Shown: positions 1 to 7,685, counted from the first letter of the stretch. The stretch is 41,627 nt of DNA from Firmicutes bacterium UBA1739 (GCA_002315385.1 DCHZ01000004.1:1-41627); one strand, 5' to 3'. The notes: generated by a model from the letters alone, not told the origin. Made by a program: numbers and translations.

Positions 1-74
1 GCTGCTGTATCTTCAATCCGCTGCTACATTTTCAATCTACTGCATCAGATTCTGAGCTTGCGCGCACGATTGCC

Positions 75-395
75 TTATATCATTTCACCTATCATGGAAA
101 CTGCCTGCTCCAGCCTGATAATTTCCTCCTTTAATTTATCCCTTTGTTTAACCAGCATCTTTCTTTTTTCTTCAGGCTCCGAATCAATGAGAAACCGTAT
201 TTCGTTAATGGTAAACCCGAATTCCTGATACCTCTTAATCATACAAATCCGCTCCTGGGCTTCCTGATTGTACAAAAGATACCCGTATTTGTTTCTTCCG
301 GTGAAACTGACCAGTTTTGCCTGTTCATACCCCTGAACAGCTCTTCGGGAAACTCCGTATTTCCCGCACACTTCTTTTAAAGTTAATTCGTTCAA
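75..395 (-). CDS. MerR-family transcriptional regulator, small
   Basis: Short DNA-binding regulator of the MerR family. The start is taken as the TTG at 395 because AAGGAGGC (403-410) sits seven bases upstream of it; an in-frame ATG at 452 has no such site. This gives a 106-residue protein beginning MNELTLKEV. Residues 3-70 form the winged helix-turn-helix (LTLKEVCGKYGVS, then the KYGYLLY wing and the YQEFGFTINEIRFLID segment typical of MerR). The rest is a charged dimerisation helix (EEKRKMLVKQRDKLKEEIIRLEQ). There is no cysteine-rich or effector domain, so the ligand cannot be guessed. It lies alone at the window edge, next to repeat-rich non-coding DNA. The family call is firm; the target is unknown. 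Confidence 0.85.
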   Translation of the reverse strand: MNELTLKEVCGKYGVSRRAVQGYEQAKLVSFTGRNKYGYLLYNQEAQERICMIKRYQEFGFTINEIRFLIDSEPEEKRKMLVKQRDKLKEEIIRLEQAVSMIGEMI

Positions 396-423
396 AATCA
401 ATGCCTCCTTAAGTGATTTCGAC

Positions 424-436
424 GTCGATAATCGAC
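424..436. promoter_or_regulatory. 13-bp palindrome upstream of the merR-like gene
   Basis: Perfect inverted repeat GTCGAT-A-ATCGAC just upstream of the ribosome site of the MerR-type gene. It is a possible autoregulatory operator by position. MerR operators are usually longer and lie between -35 and -10, so this is only a suggestion. Confidence 0.3.
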
Positions 437-612
437 AGATTTTTCTCGTCACTATAGGCGTTGTAATTTTTGCGAATCCACTCAGTTTTCACCGAATTTA
501 GATCCGTTCCGAAATATCGGGAAATATCAGAATCCTGCTGACCGCAGCAGATTACTTTCTCTAATCTTTCAATTCCGGAATAACACTGTAACTGAATATT
601 AATATTACGTTA

Positions 613-635
613 TGACTGCACTTAACGTGCAGTCA
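613..635. repeat. Perfect 9-bp hairpin
   Basis: TGACTGCAC and GTGCAGTCA flank a five-base loop (TTAAC). There is no T-run on either side, so a terminator is unlikely. Role unknown. Confidence 0.5.
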
Positions 636-880
636 AGCACTATATTTTATAACATTGATTTTATTGTCATTATTCACAGTCCTTCTATTCAAAGCACAAC
701 TGATTGGTCTGTGATTCGTAAGACTGTATAACTGAATTAATCAGCCGGTTGTTTTTCAAATGCTGTACCGGTCATACTGACATAAAAACAAATCCGGTTG
801 CTGCCACCACCCCTTGAAGATATCACAACTCCTTCGGAATTATCAGGTTAATTAATTTCAATCTATTTTCCCGTAATCTA

Positions 881-1040
881 TTGAAAAATTTTTCCTGATC
901 ATTATACTCCAGGCAGCTACACTTGCTCAGAAGGGCCTTAACTAATTGAAAAATATATTCTGATAATTATGCTCCATGATGTGAAGGGCTCTGACCGTTG
1001 CCTTCCACATTAAATATATATCCTGATAATTAAATCCGAT
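881..1040. repeat. Three degenerate ~30-bp direct repeats, period 63-65 bp
   Basis: Related segments begin near 881, 946 and 1010. They share a TTGAAAAAT-like start, a CTGATAATTA-like core (CCTGATCATTA, TCTGATAATTA, CCTGATAATTA) and, in the first two, CTCCA. The unrelated DNA between them is about 35 and 33 bp. An inverted copy of the core (AATTATCAGG) lies at about 837-846. The spacing resembles a CRISPR array, but the copies differ too much from each other for an active one. A decayed mobile element is an equally good reading. Confidence 0.4.
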
Positions 1041-1087
1041 GCTGATTGCATACTCTGCTTCCGTTAAGCCCACTACAATCAAATAGC

Positions 1088-1121
1088 TTGTGCGAACATA
1101 TACGATTTCTGTATATGTTCG
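1088..1121 (+). promoter_or_regulatory. Possible promoter overlapped by a perfect inverted repeat
   Basis: TTGTGC (1088-1093) and TATATG (1112-1117), 18 bases apart, could be -35 and -10 elements on the plus strand. A perfect 10-bp inverted repeat, CGAACATATA (1093-1102) and TATATGTTCG (1112-1121), covers the end of the -35 and all of the -10. The half-sites look like halves of the Gram-positive LexA box, but they stand too far apart to be a standard one. Whether this is an operator or a hairpin is unresolved. Confidence 0.35.
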
Positions 1122-1190
1122 GTTTGGTTTGGGAAATATTCGAGAGGATCAGAGATGGTCAGGGAAGGTCAAAAACTAAATCTCAAAGGA

Positions 1191-1232
1191 AATGTCTCCA
1201 CATTTAAGATTTTTTTTAAATATGGAGACATT
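1191..1232. repeat. Long palindrome, copy 1 of a matching pair
   Basis: The left arm 1191-1207 (AATGTCTCCACATTTAA) and right arm 1216-1232 are complementary at 16 of 17 positions, with an 8-base loop. The arm sequence recurs in the second palindrome at 1356-1397. Confidence 0.7.
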
Positions 1233-1355
1233 ATTTGCAAAAAAGTGAATTATAGATGGGTTCAAAGGTTAAATCAGGCTCATTTTCTCCTAATTTATTC
1301 CATATTTTAATCATTAATGAAATAATGGTGCATCATTTGCTGCTAAAACCACAAA

Positions 1356-1397
1356 AATGTCTCCACATTTTTGAAAATTTTTTAATGTGGAGACATT
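1356..1397. repeat. Long palindrome, copy 2 of a matching pair
   Basis: Arms AATGTCTCCACATT (1356-1369) and its exact complement (1384-1397) form a 14-bp perfect stem. The arm is the same motif as in the palindrome at 1191-1232, so the motif occurs four times in alternating orientation within about 200 bp. Confidence 0.75.
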
Positions 1398-1452
1398 GCG
1401 TCCCAATCAACGCAATAGCACCGGTTCTGTCGCGCTCGACTCCAATAAACTA

Positions 1453-1501
1453 CACCTCATGATGAAACAGAGGTGCAGTTCAGGGAACTGCCGATTTTTT
1501 T
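1453..1501 (+). terminator. Intrinsic terminator, plus strand, with a preceding stem
   Basis: GCAGTTC (1475-1481) pairs with GAACTGC (1485-1491) around a three-base loop, followed by CGA and seven T. A CACCTC/GAGGTG stem (1453-1475) lies immediately upstream. No plus-strand protein gene precedes it, so it suggests a non-coding transcript from about 1120 to 1500. Confidence 0.55.
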
Positions 1502-1849
1502 ACAGGGCATTAATTTTGATAAGCTGCCGGATACGATAATTAATCGCAGATTGTAAAGCTATATTCGCAAGCTGACATAACACTCGTTCCGCCGGCAATT
1601 TTTTCCACCGTCCTCCATTCAGCAGAAATCTCTCAAGCTTCAACCCCGGCAAGCGGTTCAAAAACGAACCGATATTTATTAAACTACATCCGCTCAATCA
1701 TCATAAACTGAACTGACAACCCCAAACACGGCTTCAGCTATGTACAGAATCCTCAGCTGCAGTGCCGTTGCGGCCGGTATTTTTGCGCAGTGCACTTCAG
1801 AAAAAGTAAGGCCTTTCTTCCCGCTTCAGTATGTAAGCATGCAGACCTT

Positions 1850-2710
1850 TCATCTCGATTCATTTTGAAAGTATGTACCGGACAGCTTTGCTTCGTACCT
1901 TTTTAAAGATTTCGGCTGTCCTCTGAAAATCGTTCGAAGAATAAGATTTTCTATGGCTTTCGTATCCATGGAAACGTCAGTACCATACTCAAAAATATAT
2001 ATGAAGTTTTCAGCCCGGTCTGTCTTCGAGTACTCCTGTATCTTCATAAATTGCCGTGCAGCGTAGTCCGGATCATTCATTTTCCCGAAATATTCAAGAT
2101 AGAATAATTCTCCCGTTTCCGGATTCATGATACTAAAATCCGGATACACAATCCGATTGTCCATGCAGAACGCAGCCTCGTAACGGTACGGAATTTCAAG
2201 CATTATCAAGGTATTTGCAATAATGACTTCCGCTCTTGATCTAACTCGCTCGTGTTTTGCGGTTATATAGTTCTGACGCAAATCGAAAGGCACCGGATTT
2301 GAATCAAACATACTGTTCATCCATGCCCTTGCTTTCTGCTCCATTGGTAAAAGAGGCTTTCTGACCAGCCTCCGCACACCATACGGAAGTTTTTCGATAA
2401 CCTCTGCGGGATCATCATAATCGTAATCTTTTTCAAATTTTTCCAATGCCTTTAGCCTCTTTTTCAGTATGCGATTTGTTTTCTCAAGGTAGATTTTTGT
2501 TGCAAGGTCCGATGCTTCCGGAGCATTCAGAGAAACATACTTGTCTTCAAAAGCCAATCCGGCTCCTCCATTTCTTAAACGCAAGGCATGAGAATTCCTT
2601 TCTTTTTTAATTGAAACACGACCGCCGGGAAGCGTTCCAAGCCGATCGGTATTATTTTTGAGCATTTTTTTAAGCTCCCTGATTTCGTGAATATTATTGT
2701 CTCTATCCAT
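1850..2710 (-). CDS. PD-(D/E)XK nuclease-like protein of unknown role
   Basis: A 286-residue soluble protein starting at an ATG behind AAGGGG. The N-terminal half is charged, with a likely coiled coil (about 68-98, LATKIYLEKTNRILKKRLKALE). Residues 155-245 look like a PD-(D/E)XK nuclease core: E161 in RSRAE, D191 in VYPDF, then E206 in YLEYFGK with K210. The PDF and LEYFG pattern is typical of stand-alone or helicase-attached nucleases of this superfamily. There is no helicase, methylase or specificity partner beside it. It sits between repeat-rich DNA and a dead IS66 transposase, which fits an accessory, possibly transferred gene. The fold assignment is by motif only; substrate and role are unknown. 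Confidence 0.6.
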   Translation of the reverse strand: MDRDNNIHEIRELKKMLKNNTDRLGTLPGGRVSIKKERNSHALRLRNGGAGLAFEDKYVSLNAPEASDLATKIYLEKTNRILKKRLKALEKFEKDYDYDDPAEVIEKLPYGVRRLVRKPLLPMEQKARAWMNSMFDSNPVPFDLRQNYITAKHERVRSRAEVIIANTLIMLEIPYRYEAAFCMDNRIVYPDFSIMNPETGELFYLEYFGKMNDPDYAARQFMKIQEYSKTDRAENFIYIFEYGTDVSMDTKAIENLILRTIFRGQPKSLKRYEAKLSGTYFQNESR

Positions 2711-2763
2711 AAACCCCTTAATAATACAGCTTTGAATTTGGAGGAAGCTGTCTCACGTTTCAA

Positions 2764-3054
2764 TATAACACATTTACAAATTTTTACAATAGCAATATAA
2801 AGCTAACCTGAGATTCATGAAAAGCTCTATCCCTTTTTCATGTCAGTTTCCGTAATCTCATCGATCCTCATGTACATTATCGCAACTCAAAATCTGCCCT
2901 TATTCAGATGCTGTAACAGTTTTATTTTACAGCAAACACTCATCAGAACATTCCACTATCATTTGAACTGTTACTAATCCACTAATTTTTTCTCCTTTCA
3001 AATCAGTTTTTTAAAGGAGTGGCAATATTATTACCAACCCGGCATTGCCGGAAA
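2764..3054. other. Intergenic stretch with a nested hairpin
   Basis: No gene is seen. A nested structure spans 2810-2859: an outer GAGATT/AATCTC pair encloses CATGAAAA (2816-2823) and TTTTCATG (2835-2842). A role cannot be assigned. The 3' part leads into the transposase remnant. Confidence 0.5.
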
Positions 3055-3555
3055 TAATGAACTGCAGCAGGATTTTCGAGTATGAACGCAGGTACGCCGA
3101 AAGGCATTACCGGCAGGAAACCAGGATGAAGCACAGGCTCAAGGATGAAAAACCTGTTATTGAAGCTTTTATCAAATGAGCTGAAGCCATACTGTTTCGG
3201 GCAGCAGCAAATTTACAAAAGCTGTCAACTATCTGCTCAGCCGCAGAACATACCTGATGGCCAATCTTGAAAACTGACATTGCAGCCTGTCAAATTACTC
3301 TCAGGGAACTCAGTCCGTCCTGTTACAGTGGGCAGGCGCAACTGGTTATTTAGCGTGTCCGTATACGGAATTAATGCAAGCATGGACATCTACACCATTG
3401 TTGATATGGCAAATCTGTACGGTCTGAGCCGTTACAAATACATTGAGTATCTTCCTGAACATTGTCCTTCTGCAGAAATTACAGATGAAGAACTGTCAAA
3501 ACTTGCACCATGGAATAAGGACGTTCAGAAGGCTTGCATGAAAAGTTCCAGGTAG
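3055..3555 (+). pseudogene. Decayed IS66-family transposase (TnpC), C-terminal part
   Basis: Remnant of the large IS66 transposase. Three frames must be joined to read it: YERRYAERHYRQETRMK to KPVIEAFIK then a stop (about 3080-3178), TKAVNYLLSRRTYLMANLEN then a stop (about 3213-3277), and ENSVRPVTVGRRNWLFSV continuing to 3555. These match the conserved end of IS66 transposases (the SNN-AER-IRP-x-VIGRKNWLFS region, then the YSIVETAK-NGL-PYEYL region). The catalytic N-terminal and central parts and the accessory genes tnpA/tnpB are absent. It is therefore inactive and marks an old insertion next to the nuclease-like gene. Confidence 0.85.
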
Positions 3556-3575
3556 CCTGCAGTTAGCTGCAGGCT
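3554..3575. repeat. Perfect 9-bp hairpin at the end of the IS66 remnant
   Basis: AGCCTGCAG (3554-3562) and CTGCAGGCT (3567-3575) with a 4-base loop, overlapping the stop codon of the transposase fragment. Only a short T-run follows, so it may be a weak terminator or an element end. Confidence 0.5.
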
Positions 3576-3638
3576 TTAAGCAGGTGTACACCCCGAAACT
3601 TGGCGCTTACGAAGAATCATGCATGTAATGGCATGAAA

Positions 3639-3664
3639 ACGGAGAGCCGTTTAAAGCTCTCCGT
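3639..3664 (-). terminator. Likely guaA terminator
   Basis: ACGGAGAGC (3639-3647) and GCTCTCCGT (3656-3664) form a perfect stem. Read on the minus strand it is followed by TTTT. It lies about 100 bases past the guaA stop codon. Confidence 0.5.
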
Positions 3665-3764
3665 TCGCGTCGAAAATATTTCGGTATTTTGTTCTACCCC
3701 AACATTTGACATAGAACCCTTTTTCAGTGCCCTTTGTTTTCAAGGCTTTTCGGGATTTCTGCAA

Positions 3765-5054
3765 TTATTCCCACTCAATTGTTCCGGATGGCTTTGGTGT
3801 CAAATCATACAGAACTCTGTTTACTCCCCTGACTTCGGCGGTAATTCTTGCCGTAATCTTCTGCAGGAGCGCAAAGGGAACGTCCTCAACAGTAGCGGTC
3901 ATAGCATCTATTGTATTAACCGCACGCAGGATAACCGGCCAGTCAAAGGTTCTTACTCCGTCTTTTACGCCGACAGATTTGAAATCCGGAACAACAGTGA
4001 AATACTGCCATACTTTTCCTTCGAGACCTGCATTTGCAAACTCTTCACGAAGAATAGCATCCGCTTCTCTTACGGCTTCAAGACGGTCACGTGTGATGGC
4101 ACCAAGGCATCTCACACCGAGTCCCGGTCCCGGGAACGGCTGACGATATACCATTCCGTCAGGAAGTCCCAGAGCCTTACCGCAGGCTCTTACTTCATCC
4201 TTAAAGAGCATCTTAAGTGGTTCCACCAGTTCAAAGTCCAGATCCTCAGGCAGACCGCCTACATTGTGATGAGATTTGACCGCCTTCACAGTTTTTGTTC
4301 CGGATTCGATTATATCCGGATAAATTGTTCCCTGACCCAGGAACTCAATTCCGTCCAGCTTTCTTGCTTCCTCTTCAAATACTCTGATAAATTCTCCGCC
4401 GATGATTTTTCTCTTCTGTTCAGGATCCGCTACTCCGGCAAGCTTGTCGAGGAATCGATCCACCGCATCGACATAAACCAGATTTGCGTCCATCTGATTT
4501 CTGAATACATCAACAACCTGCTCAGGTTCACCCTTTCTTAAAAGACCATGATTTACATGCACGCAGGTAAGCTGCTTGCCGATTGCCTTTATCAGAAGGG
4601 CGGCAACCACCGATGAATCCACTCCACCGGAAAGTGCAAGAAGAACCTTTCTGTCGCCTACCTGTTTTTTTATGAGTTCTATCTGGTCATCAATAAAATT
4701 CTGAACATTCCAGTTAGTCTGAGCTTTGCAGGTTCCCAGTACAAAATCCGAAATCATTTTTGTTCTGGCTTCGCCTTCTTTTGGAAGCTGTGCTCCGCCT
4801 TTATGATCAAAAGCGATTACAGGTACTCCAAAATCATATACATACTGCGCCACGTCAATTTCCACGCCGTCAACAACTCTGTTCGGTCCGCCATTTAATA
4901 TTATTCCCTTAACGTTAGGAAGTGCTTTAAGCTCTTCCGGCTTAATATCGTGAGGATGAATCTCACTGTATACCCCTAAAGCTCTTATTTCTCTCGCAAG
5001 ACGAGGATTCTCTTCGCTTCCGAGGTCAAAAACTACAATCATATCCTGTTTCAT
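3765..5054 (-). CDS. guaA: GMP synthase with a degenerate, shortened glutaminase domain
   Basis: Makes GMP from XMP and ATP, the last step of guanine nucleotide synthesis. The ATP pyrophosphatase half is intact: SGGVDSS PP-loop at 142-148, then the C-terminal dimerisation domain with RQPFPGPGLG and a normal ending (PSGTIEWE). The first 120 residues are recognisably class I glutamine amidotransferase (VVFDLGSE, LGVYSEIHPHDIKPEEL, GIILNGGPNRV). But the nucleophile-elbow region (normally GICYGMQ) reads FDHKGGAQ with no cysteine, and the segment with the catalytic His/Glu is largely missing. The protein has 429 residues against about 510 usually. It should therefore use ammonia directly or rely on a separate glutaminase. 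AGGAGG lies seven bases before the ATG. It is near guaB but has its own promoter. Confidence 0.95.
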   Translation of the reverse strand: MKQDMIVVFDLGSEENPRLAREIRALGVYSEIHPHDIKPEELKALPNVKGIILNGGPNRVVDGVEIDVAQYVYDFGVPVIAFDHKGGAQLPKEGEARTKMISDFVLGTCKAQTNWNVQNFIDDQIELIKKQVGDRKVLLALSGGVDSSVVAALLIKAIGKQLTCVHVNHGLLRKGEPEQVVDVFRNQMDANLVYVDAVDRFLDKLAGVADPEQKRKIIGGEFIRVFEEEARKLDGIEFLGQGTIYPDIIESGTKTVKAVKSHHNVGGLPEDLDFELVEPLKMLFKDEVRACGKALGLPDGMVYRQPFPGPGLGVRCLGAITRDRLEAVREADAILREEFANAGLEGKVWQYFTVVPDFKSVGVKDGVRTFDWPVILRAVNTIDAMTATVEDVPFALLQKITARITAEVRGVNRVLYDLTPKPSGTIEWE

Positions 5055-5097
5055 CGCTTTTCCTCCTGTTTAACCTGTTCAAATATTTTTCAATCAT

Positions 5098-5126
5098 ATT
5101 ATACTAAACATCATTATTATAGGCAA
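5098..5126 (-). promoter_or_regulatory. guaA promoter
   Basis: -35 TTGCCT (5121-5126) and -10 TATAAT (5098-5103) on the minus strand with a 17-bp spacer. The leader of about 35 nt leaves no room for a riboswitch. Confidence 0.75.
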
Positions 5127-5147
5127 GTGCGGTGTAACCCGAAGGGC

Positions 5148-5185
5148 AAAAAAATCGGCTCCCGATGCTGTTTTCGGAAGCCGAT
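5148..5185 (-). terminator. Terminator after the DUF308 gene
   Basis: On the minus strand an ATCGGCT/AGCCGAT stem, extended inwards by further pairs, is followed by seven T. It separates the DUF308 gene from guaA. Confidence 0.8.
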
Positions 5186-5220
5186 CAGATATTTATGTTT
5201 AGTATCTCAAGTCCTTTTAA

Positions 5221-5730
5221 CTAGTTTTTCTTATATTCCGCACCGAATGCGATAAGGCTGATACCCTGTGTAATAAGCACGAGCGAGAACATCACATCAA
5301 TCACAATAAATCCGATTGAAGGTCTGATAAATACCAGGATAGCCATAAGAATAAGGAATATTCCGATTACCATATTAAATGCCCAAGGAACTCCTAATTT
5401 CTTTAACTCCATTGATATAGCTATTCTTGTCACACCAGCTGCAATCATTGTAATAGCAAGGATTACAACTATTACTGTGTTTGCAAAAGCTATTCCAAAA
5501 TAACTGAAAAGCAATATTCCGCCGGCTATAATTGTCAGAATCGCGAAAATTATATCCCATACAGATTTCTTTTCTCTCTTACACGCATCAACTAAAGATA
5601 CAATACCTCCGACTAACAGCGCTGCACCGAATAACCACGCAATAGCGAATGCACTTACTGCCGGGTTTACAATACAGAACATGCCGGCGAGGATTACAAG
5701 AATCCCCATTGTGATACTTAATACTTTCAT
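5221..5730 (-). CDS. DUF308 (HdeD-like) six-helix membrane protein
   Basis: A 169-residue, very hydrophobic protein with about six transmembrane helices arranged as three similar hairpins. These have the G-x-hh-hh-G and P patterns of the DUF308/HdeD family (ILAGMFCIVNPAVSAFAI, IAGGILLF, ILMAILVFIRPSIGF). HdeD of enterobacteria is linked to acid resistance; for Firmicute members the function is unknown. A ribosome site (AGGAGG) precedes the ATG. The promoter is a perfect consensus and the gene has its own terminator, so it is a single-gene unit placed between guaB and guaA, with no visible link to purine synthesis. Confidence 0.85.
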   Translation of the reverse strand: MKVLSITMGILVILAGMFCIVNPAVSAFAIAWLFGAALLVGGIVSLVDACKREKKSVWDIIFAILTIIAGGILLFSYFGIAFANTVIVVILAITMIAAGVTRIAISMELKKLGVPWAFNMVIGIFLILMAILVFIRPSIGFIVIDVMFSLVLITQGISLIAFGAEYKKN

Positions 5731-5877
5731 TACCTCTTCCTCCTTAATAAATATTAATACCCGGTTTTTTTCAATACAAATTTAATCCTCTGTAATCGAA
5801 ACTTATACTACTCTCTTAAAAACCCCGATTACTGTATCAGGCATCGAAAACTGTAATTATGAAAACAACCAGTTATT

Positions 5878-5906
5878 ATTATATTTCAATAACAACTCTC
5901 TGTCAA
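5878..5906 (-). promoter_or_regulatory. Consensus sigma-A promoter of the DUF308 gene
   Basis: TTGACA (5901-5906), 17-bp spacer, TATAAT (5878-5883) on the minus strand: a perfect match to the housekeeping consensus. The leader would be about 140 nt, in which no known RNA element is recognised. The remaining 5907-6076 holds nothing further that I can name. Confidence 0.8.
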
Positions 5907-6076
5907 CTTCAAATTATATGCAAGAAAAACAATTCATATATGCAGAAAAAACAATATATTTTTGTATGACGATAATATCTGCTCCTTAATGCAATCCGTT
6001 TTGCAATGGTCTCTTTCACAGGATATAATTAAGCTTTTTGGAGCTTATTATCAAATTTATATTATTAAGCGTAACA

Positions 6077-7591
6077 TTATCTGCTTACTCCCGAAAAGTC
6101 CCTGTCCTTCAGAATTACATCATGTGCACCGCCTTCTACGATACTTGTAGCGGAAACAATCGTGATTTTTGCTTTCTGCTGCAATTCCGATATCGTAAGT
6201 GCTCCGCAGTTACACATGGTAGATCTAATCTTGCTCAACGTAAGCCCTACATTATCTTTAAGGCTTCCTGCGTAAGGGACATATGAATCCACACCTTCTT
6301 CAAATGAAAGCTTTGAATCTCCGCCCATATCATATCTCTGCCAGTTTCTTGCTCTGTTTGAGCCTTCACCCCAGTATTCTTTAACATAGTTTCCGTTAAT
6401 ATTGAGTCTGTTTGTCGGACTTTCATCGAATCTTGAAAAATATCTGCCCAGCATCAGGAAATCCGCACCCATCGCAAGAGCCAGAGTCATATGATAATCA
6501 TATACAATACCGCCGTCCGAACATACCGGAACGTATATTCCGGTCTCCTTAAAATACTCATCCCTTGCCTCACAAACGTCAATCAGTGCCGTAGCCTGTC
6601 CTCTTCCTATACCCTTTGTTTCACGGGTTATGCATATTGAACCTCCGCCGATTCCGACTTTAATAAAATCCGCACCGGCTTCCGCAAGGAACCTGAAGCC
6701 TTCCTTATCAACTACGTTTCCCGCACCAACCTTTACCTTGTCACCGTAGTGTTCTCTGATCCAGTCAATAGTAATCTTCTGCCACTCCGAGAAGCCCTCC
6801 GATGAATCTATGCATACGATATCTACACCTGCATTCACAAGAGCAGGTACTCTTTCCGCGAAATCTCTGGTGTTTATTCCCGCACCCACAATAAGTCTTT
6901 TGTTTTCATCAAGAAGCTCATTCGGATTTTCCTTATGCGCCGCATAGTCCTTTCTGAAAACGAAATTTGTAAGTCTCTGATTCTCATCAACTATAGGAAG
7001 AGAATTCAGTTTATGTTCCCAGATAATATCATTTGCCTCACTGAGAGTAATCCCATCCTTTGCCCAGATAAGCTTATCAAAAGGAGTCATGAAGTCTTCT
7101 ACTTTTTCATCAGGTGACATTCTGCTGATTCTGTAGTCTCTGCTTGTCACAAGCCCAAGAAGCTTACCTGCGCCGGTTCCGTCATCTGTAACAGCTACGG
7201 TAGAATGTCCGCTTTTTTCTTTTAATGCAAGAATATCCCGAAGAGTCTGATCCGGTCTGATGTTTGAATCACTCTGAACAAATCCTGCCTTGAACTTTTT
7301 TACCTTCCTCACCATTTCAGCCTGGCTTTCAATAGACTGTGAACAGAAAATAAAAGAGATACCGCCTTCACGGGCAAGGGCAATACCCATTTTCTCACCG
7401 GAAACAGCCTGCATTACCGCAGAAACCATCGGAATATTCATAGACAGAGCCGGTTCTTCCATGCCTTTTCTGTATTTTACAACCGGAGTTTTGAGACTTA
7501 CATTGGCCGGTATGCACTGCGCGGATGAATAACCCGGAACAAGAAGATATTCGTTAAAAGTTCTTGAAGGTTCTTCGTAATAAAATGCCAT
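6077..7591 (-). CDS. guaB: IMP dehydrogenase
   Basis: Oxidises IMP to XMP with NAD+, the committed step to GMP. The 504-residue protein has the (beta/alpha)8 barrel interrupted by a CBS-pair insert (about 105-225, including GHSTVAVTDDG and LNSLPIVDENQRL). The catalytic loop is GGGSICITRETKGIGRG with Cys320. The NAD-side segment (VCIDSSEGFS, VGAGNVVD) and the mobile flap (about NWQRYDMGGDSKLSFEEGVD, then YVPYAG) are present. The length and flap fit the longer IMPDH type found in many anaerobic Firmicutes. The ribosome site GGGAGG precedes the ATG. It supplies XMP to GuaA, encoded 1 kb downstream. Confidence 0.96.
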   Translation of the reverse strand: MAFYYEEPSRTFNEYLLVPGYSSAQCIPANVSLKTPVVKYRKGMEEPALSMNIPMVSAVMQAVSGEKMGIALAREGGISFIFCSQSIESQAEMVRKVKKFKAGFVQSDSNIRPDQTLRDILALKEKSGHSTVAVTDDGTGAGKLLGLVTSRDYRISRMSPDEKVEDFMTPFDKLIWAKDGITLSEANDIIWEHKLNSLPIVDENQRLTNFVFRKDYAAHKENPNELLDENKRLIVGAGINTRDFAERVPALVNAGVDIVCIDSSEGFSEWQKITIDWIREHYGDKVKVGAGNVVDKEGFRFLAEAGADFIKVGIGGGSICITRETKGIGRGQATALIDVCEARDEYFKETGIYVPVCSDGGIVYDYHMTLALAMGADFLMLGRYFSRFDESPTNRLNINGNYVKEYWGEGSNRARNWQRYDMGGDSKLSFEEGVDSYVPYAGSLKDNVGLTLSKIRSTMCNCGALTISELQQKAKITIVSATSIVEGGAHDVILKDRDFSGVSR

Positions 7592-7656
7592 TTTTTCTTT
7601 CCTCCCTTTGATATTTGAATGATATTAGTGTTGTTTGATTCGTTAGTTTAACTTTA

Positions 7657-7685
7657 ATTTTACAATATTTTTCCGCCTTATTCAA
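7657..7685 (-). promoter_or_regulatory. guaB promoter
   Basis: -35 TTGAAT (7680-7685) and -10 TAAAAT (7657-7662), minus strand, 17-bp spacer. The leader is about 60 nt, too short for a purine riboswitch. Confidence 0.7.

Larger units (their letters stand above)
1124..1501 (+). ncRNA. Candidate non-coding RNA with two long hairpins
   Basis: Inferred only from order: a possible promoter (1088-1117), two related long hairpins (1191-1232, 1356-1397), then an intrinsic terminator (1475-1501). The only plus-strand frame inside (1256-1462) has no ribosome site and no recognisable protein character. No known RNA family is recognised. Confidence 0.25.
453..1849. other. 1.4-kb intergenic stretch without a convincing gene
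   Basis: No reading frame here has a good ribosome site together with recognisable protein character. The stretch holds an unusual density of structured DNA instead: a perfect hairpin at 613-635, three degenerate repeats spaced 63-65 bp (881-1040), a palindrome over a possible promoter (1088-1121), two matching long palindromes (1191-1232 and 1356-1397) and a plus-strand terminator (1453-1501). These are listed separately. Confidence 0.7.

Noticed and set aside
881..1040. Active CRISPR array
   Set aside because: Only three copies, each differing at many positions, with no cas genes; kept only as degenerate repeats.
1256..1462. 68-codon frame on the plus strand
   Set aside because: It has no ribosome site, runs through a palindrome and shows no protein character.
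1500..1697. 65-codon frame on the minus strand starting with TTG
   Set aside because: No convincing ribosome site and no recognisable family; it could be a remnant, but this cannot be supported.
3600..4541. 313-codon frame on the plus strand
   Set aside because: It is antisense to guaA and has no ribosome site or protein family; the guaA reading is certain.
7592..7656. Purine riboswitch before guaB
   Set aside because: The leader from the predicted promoter is only about 60 bases and has no aptamer-like structure.
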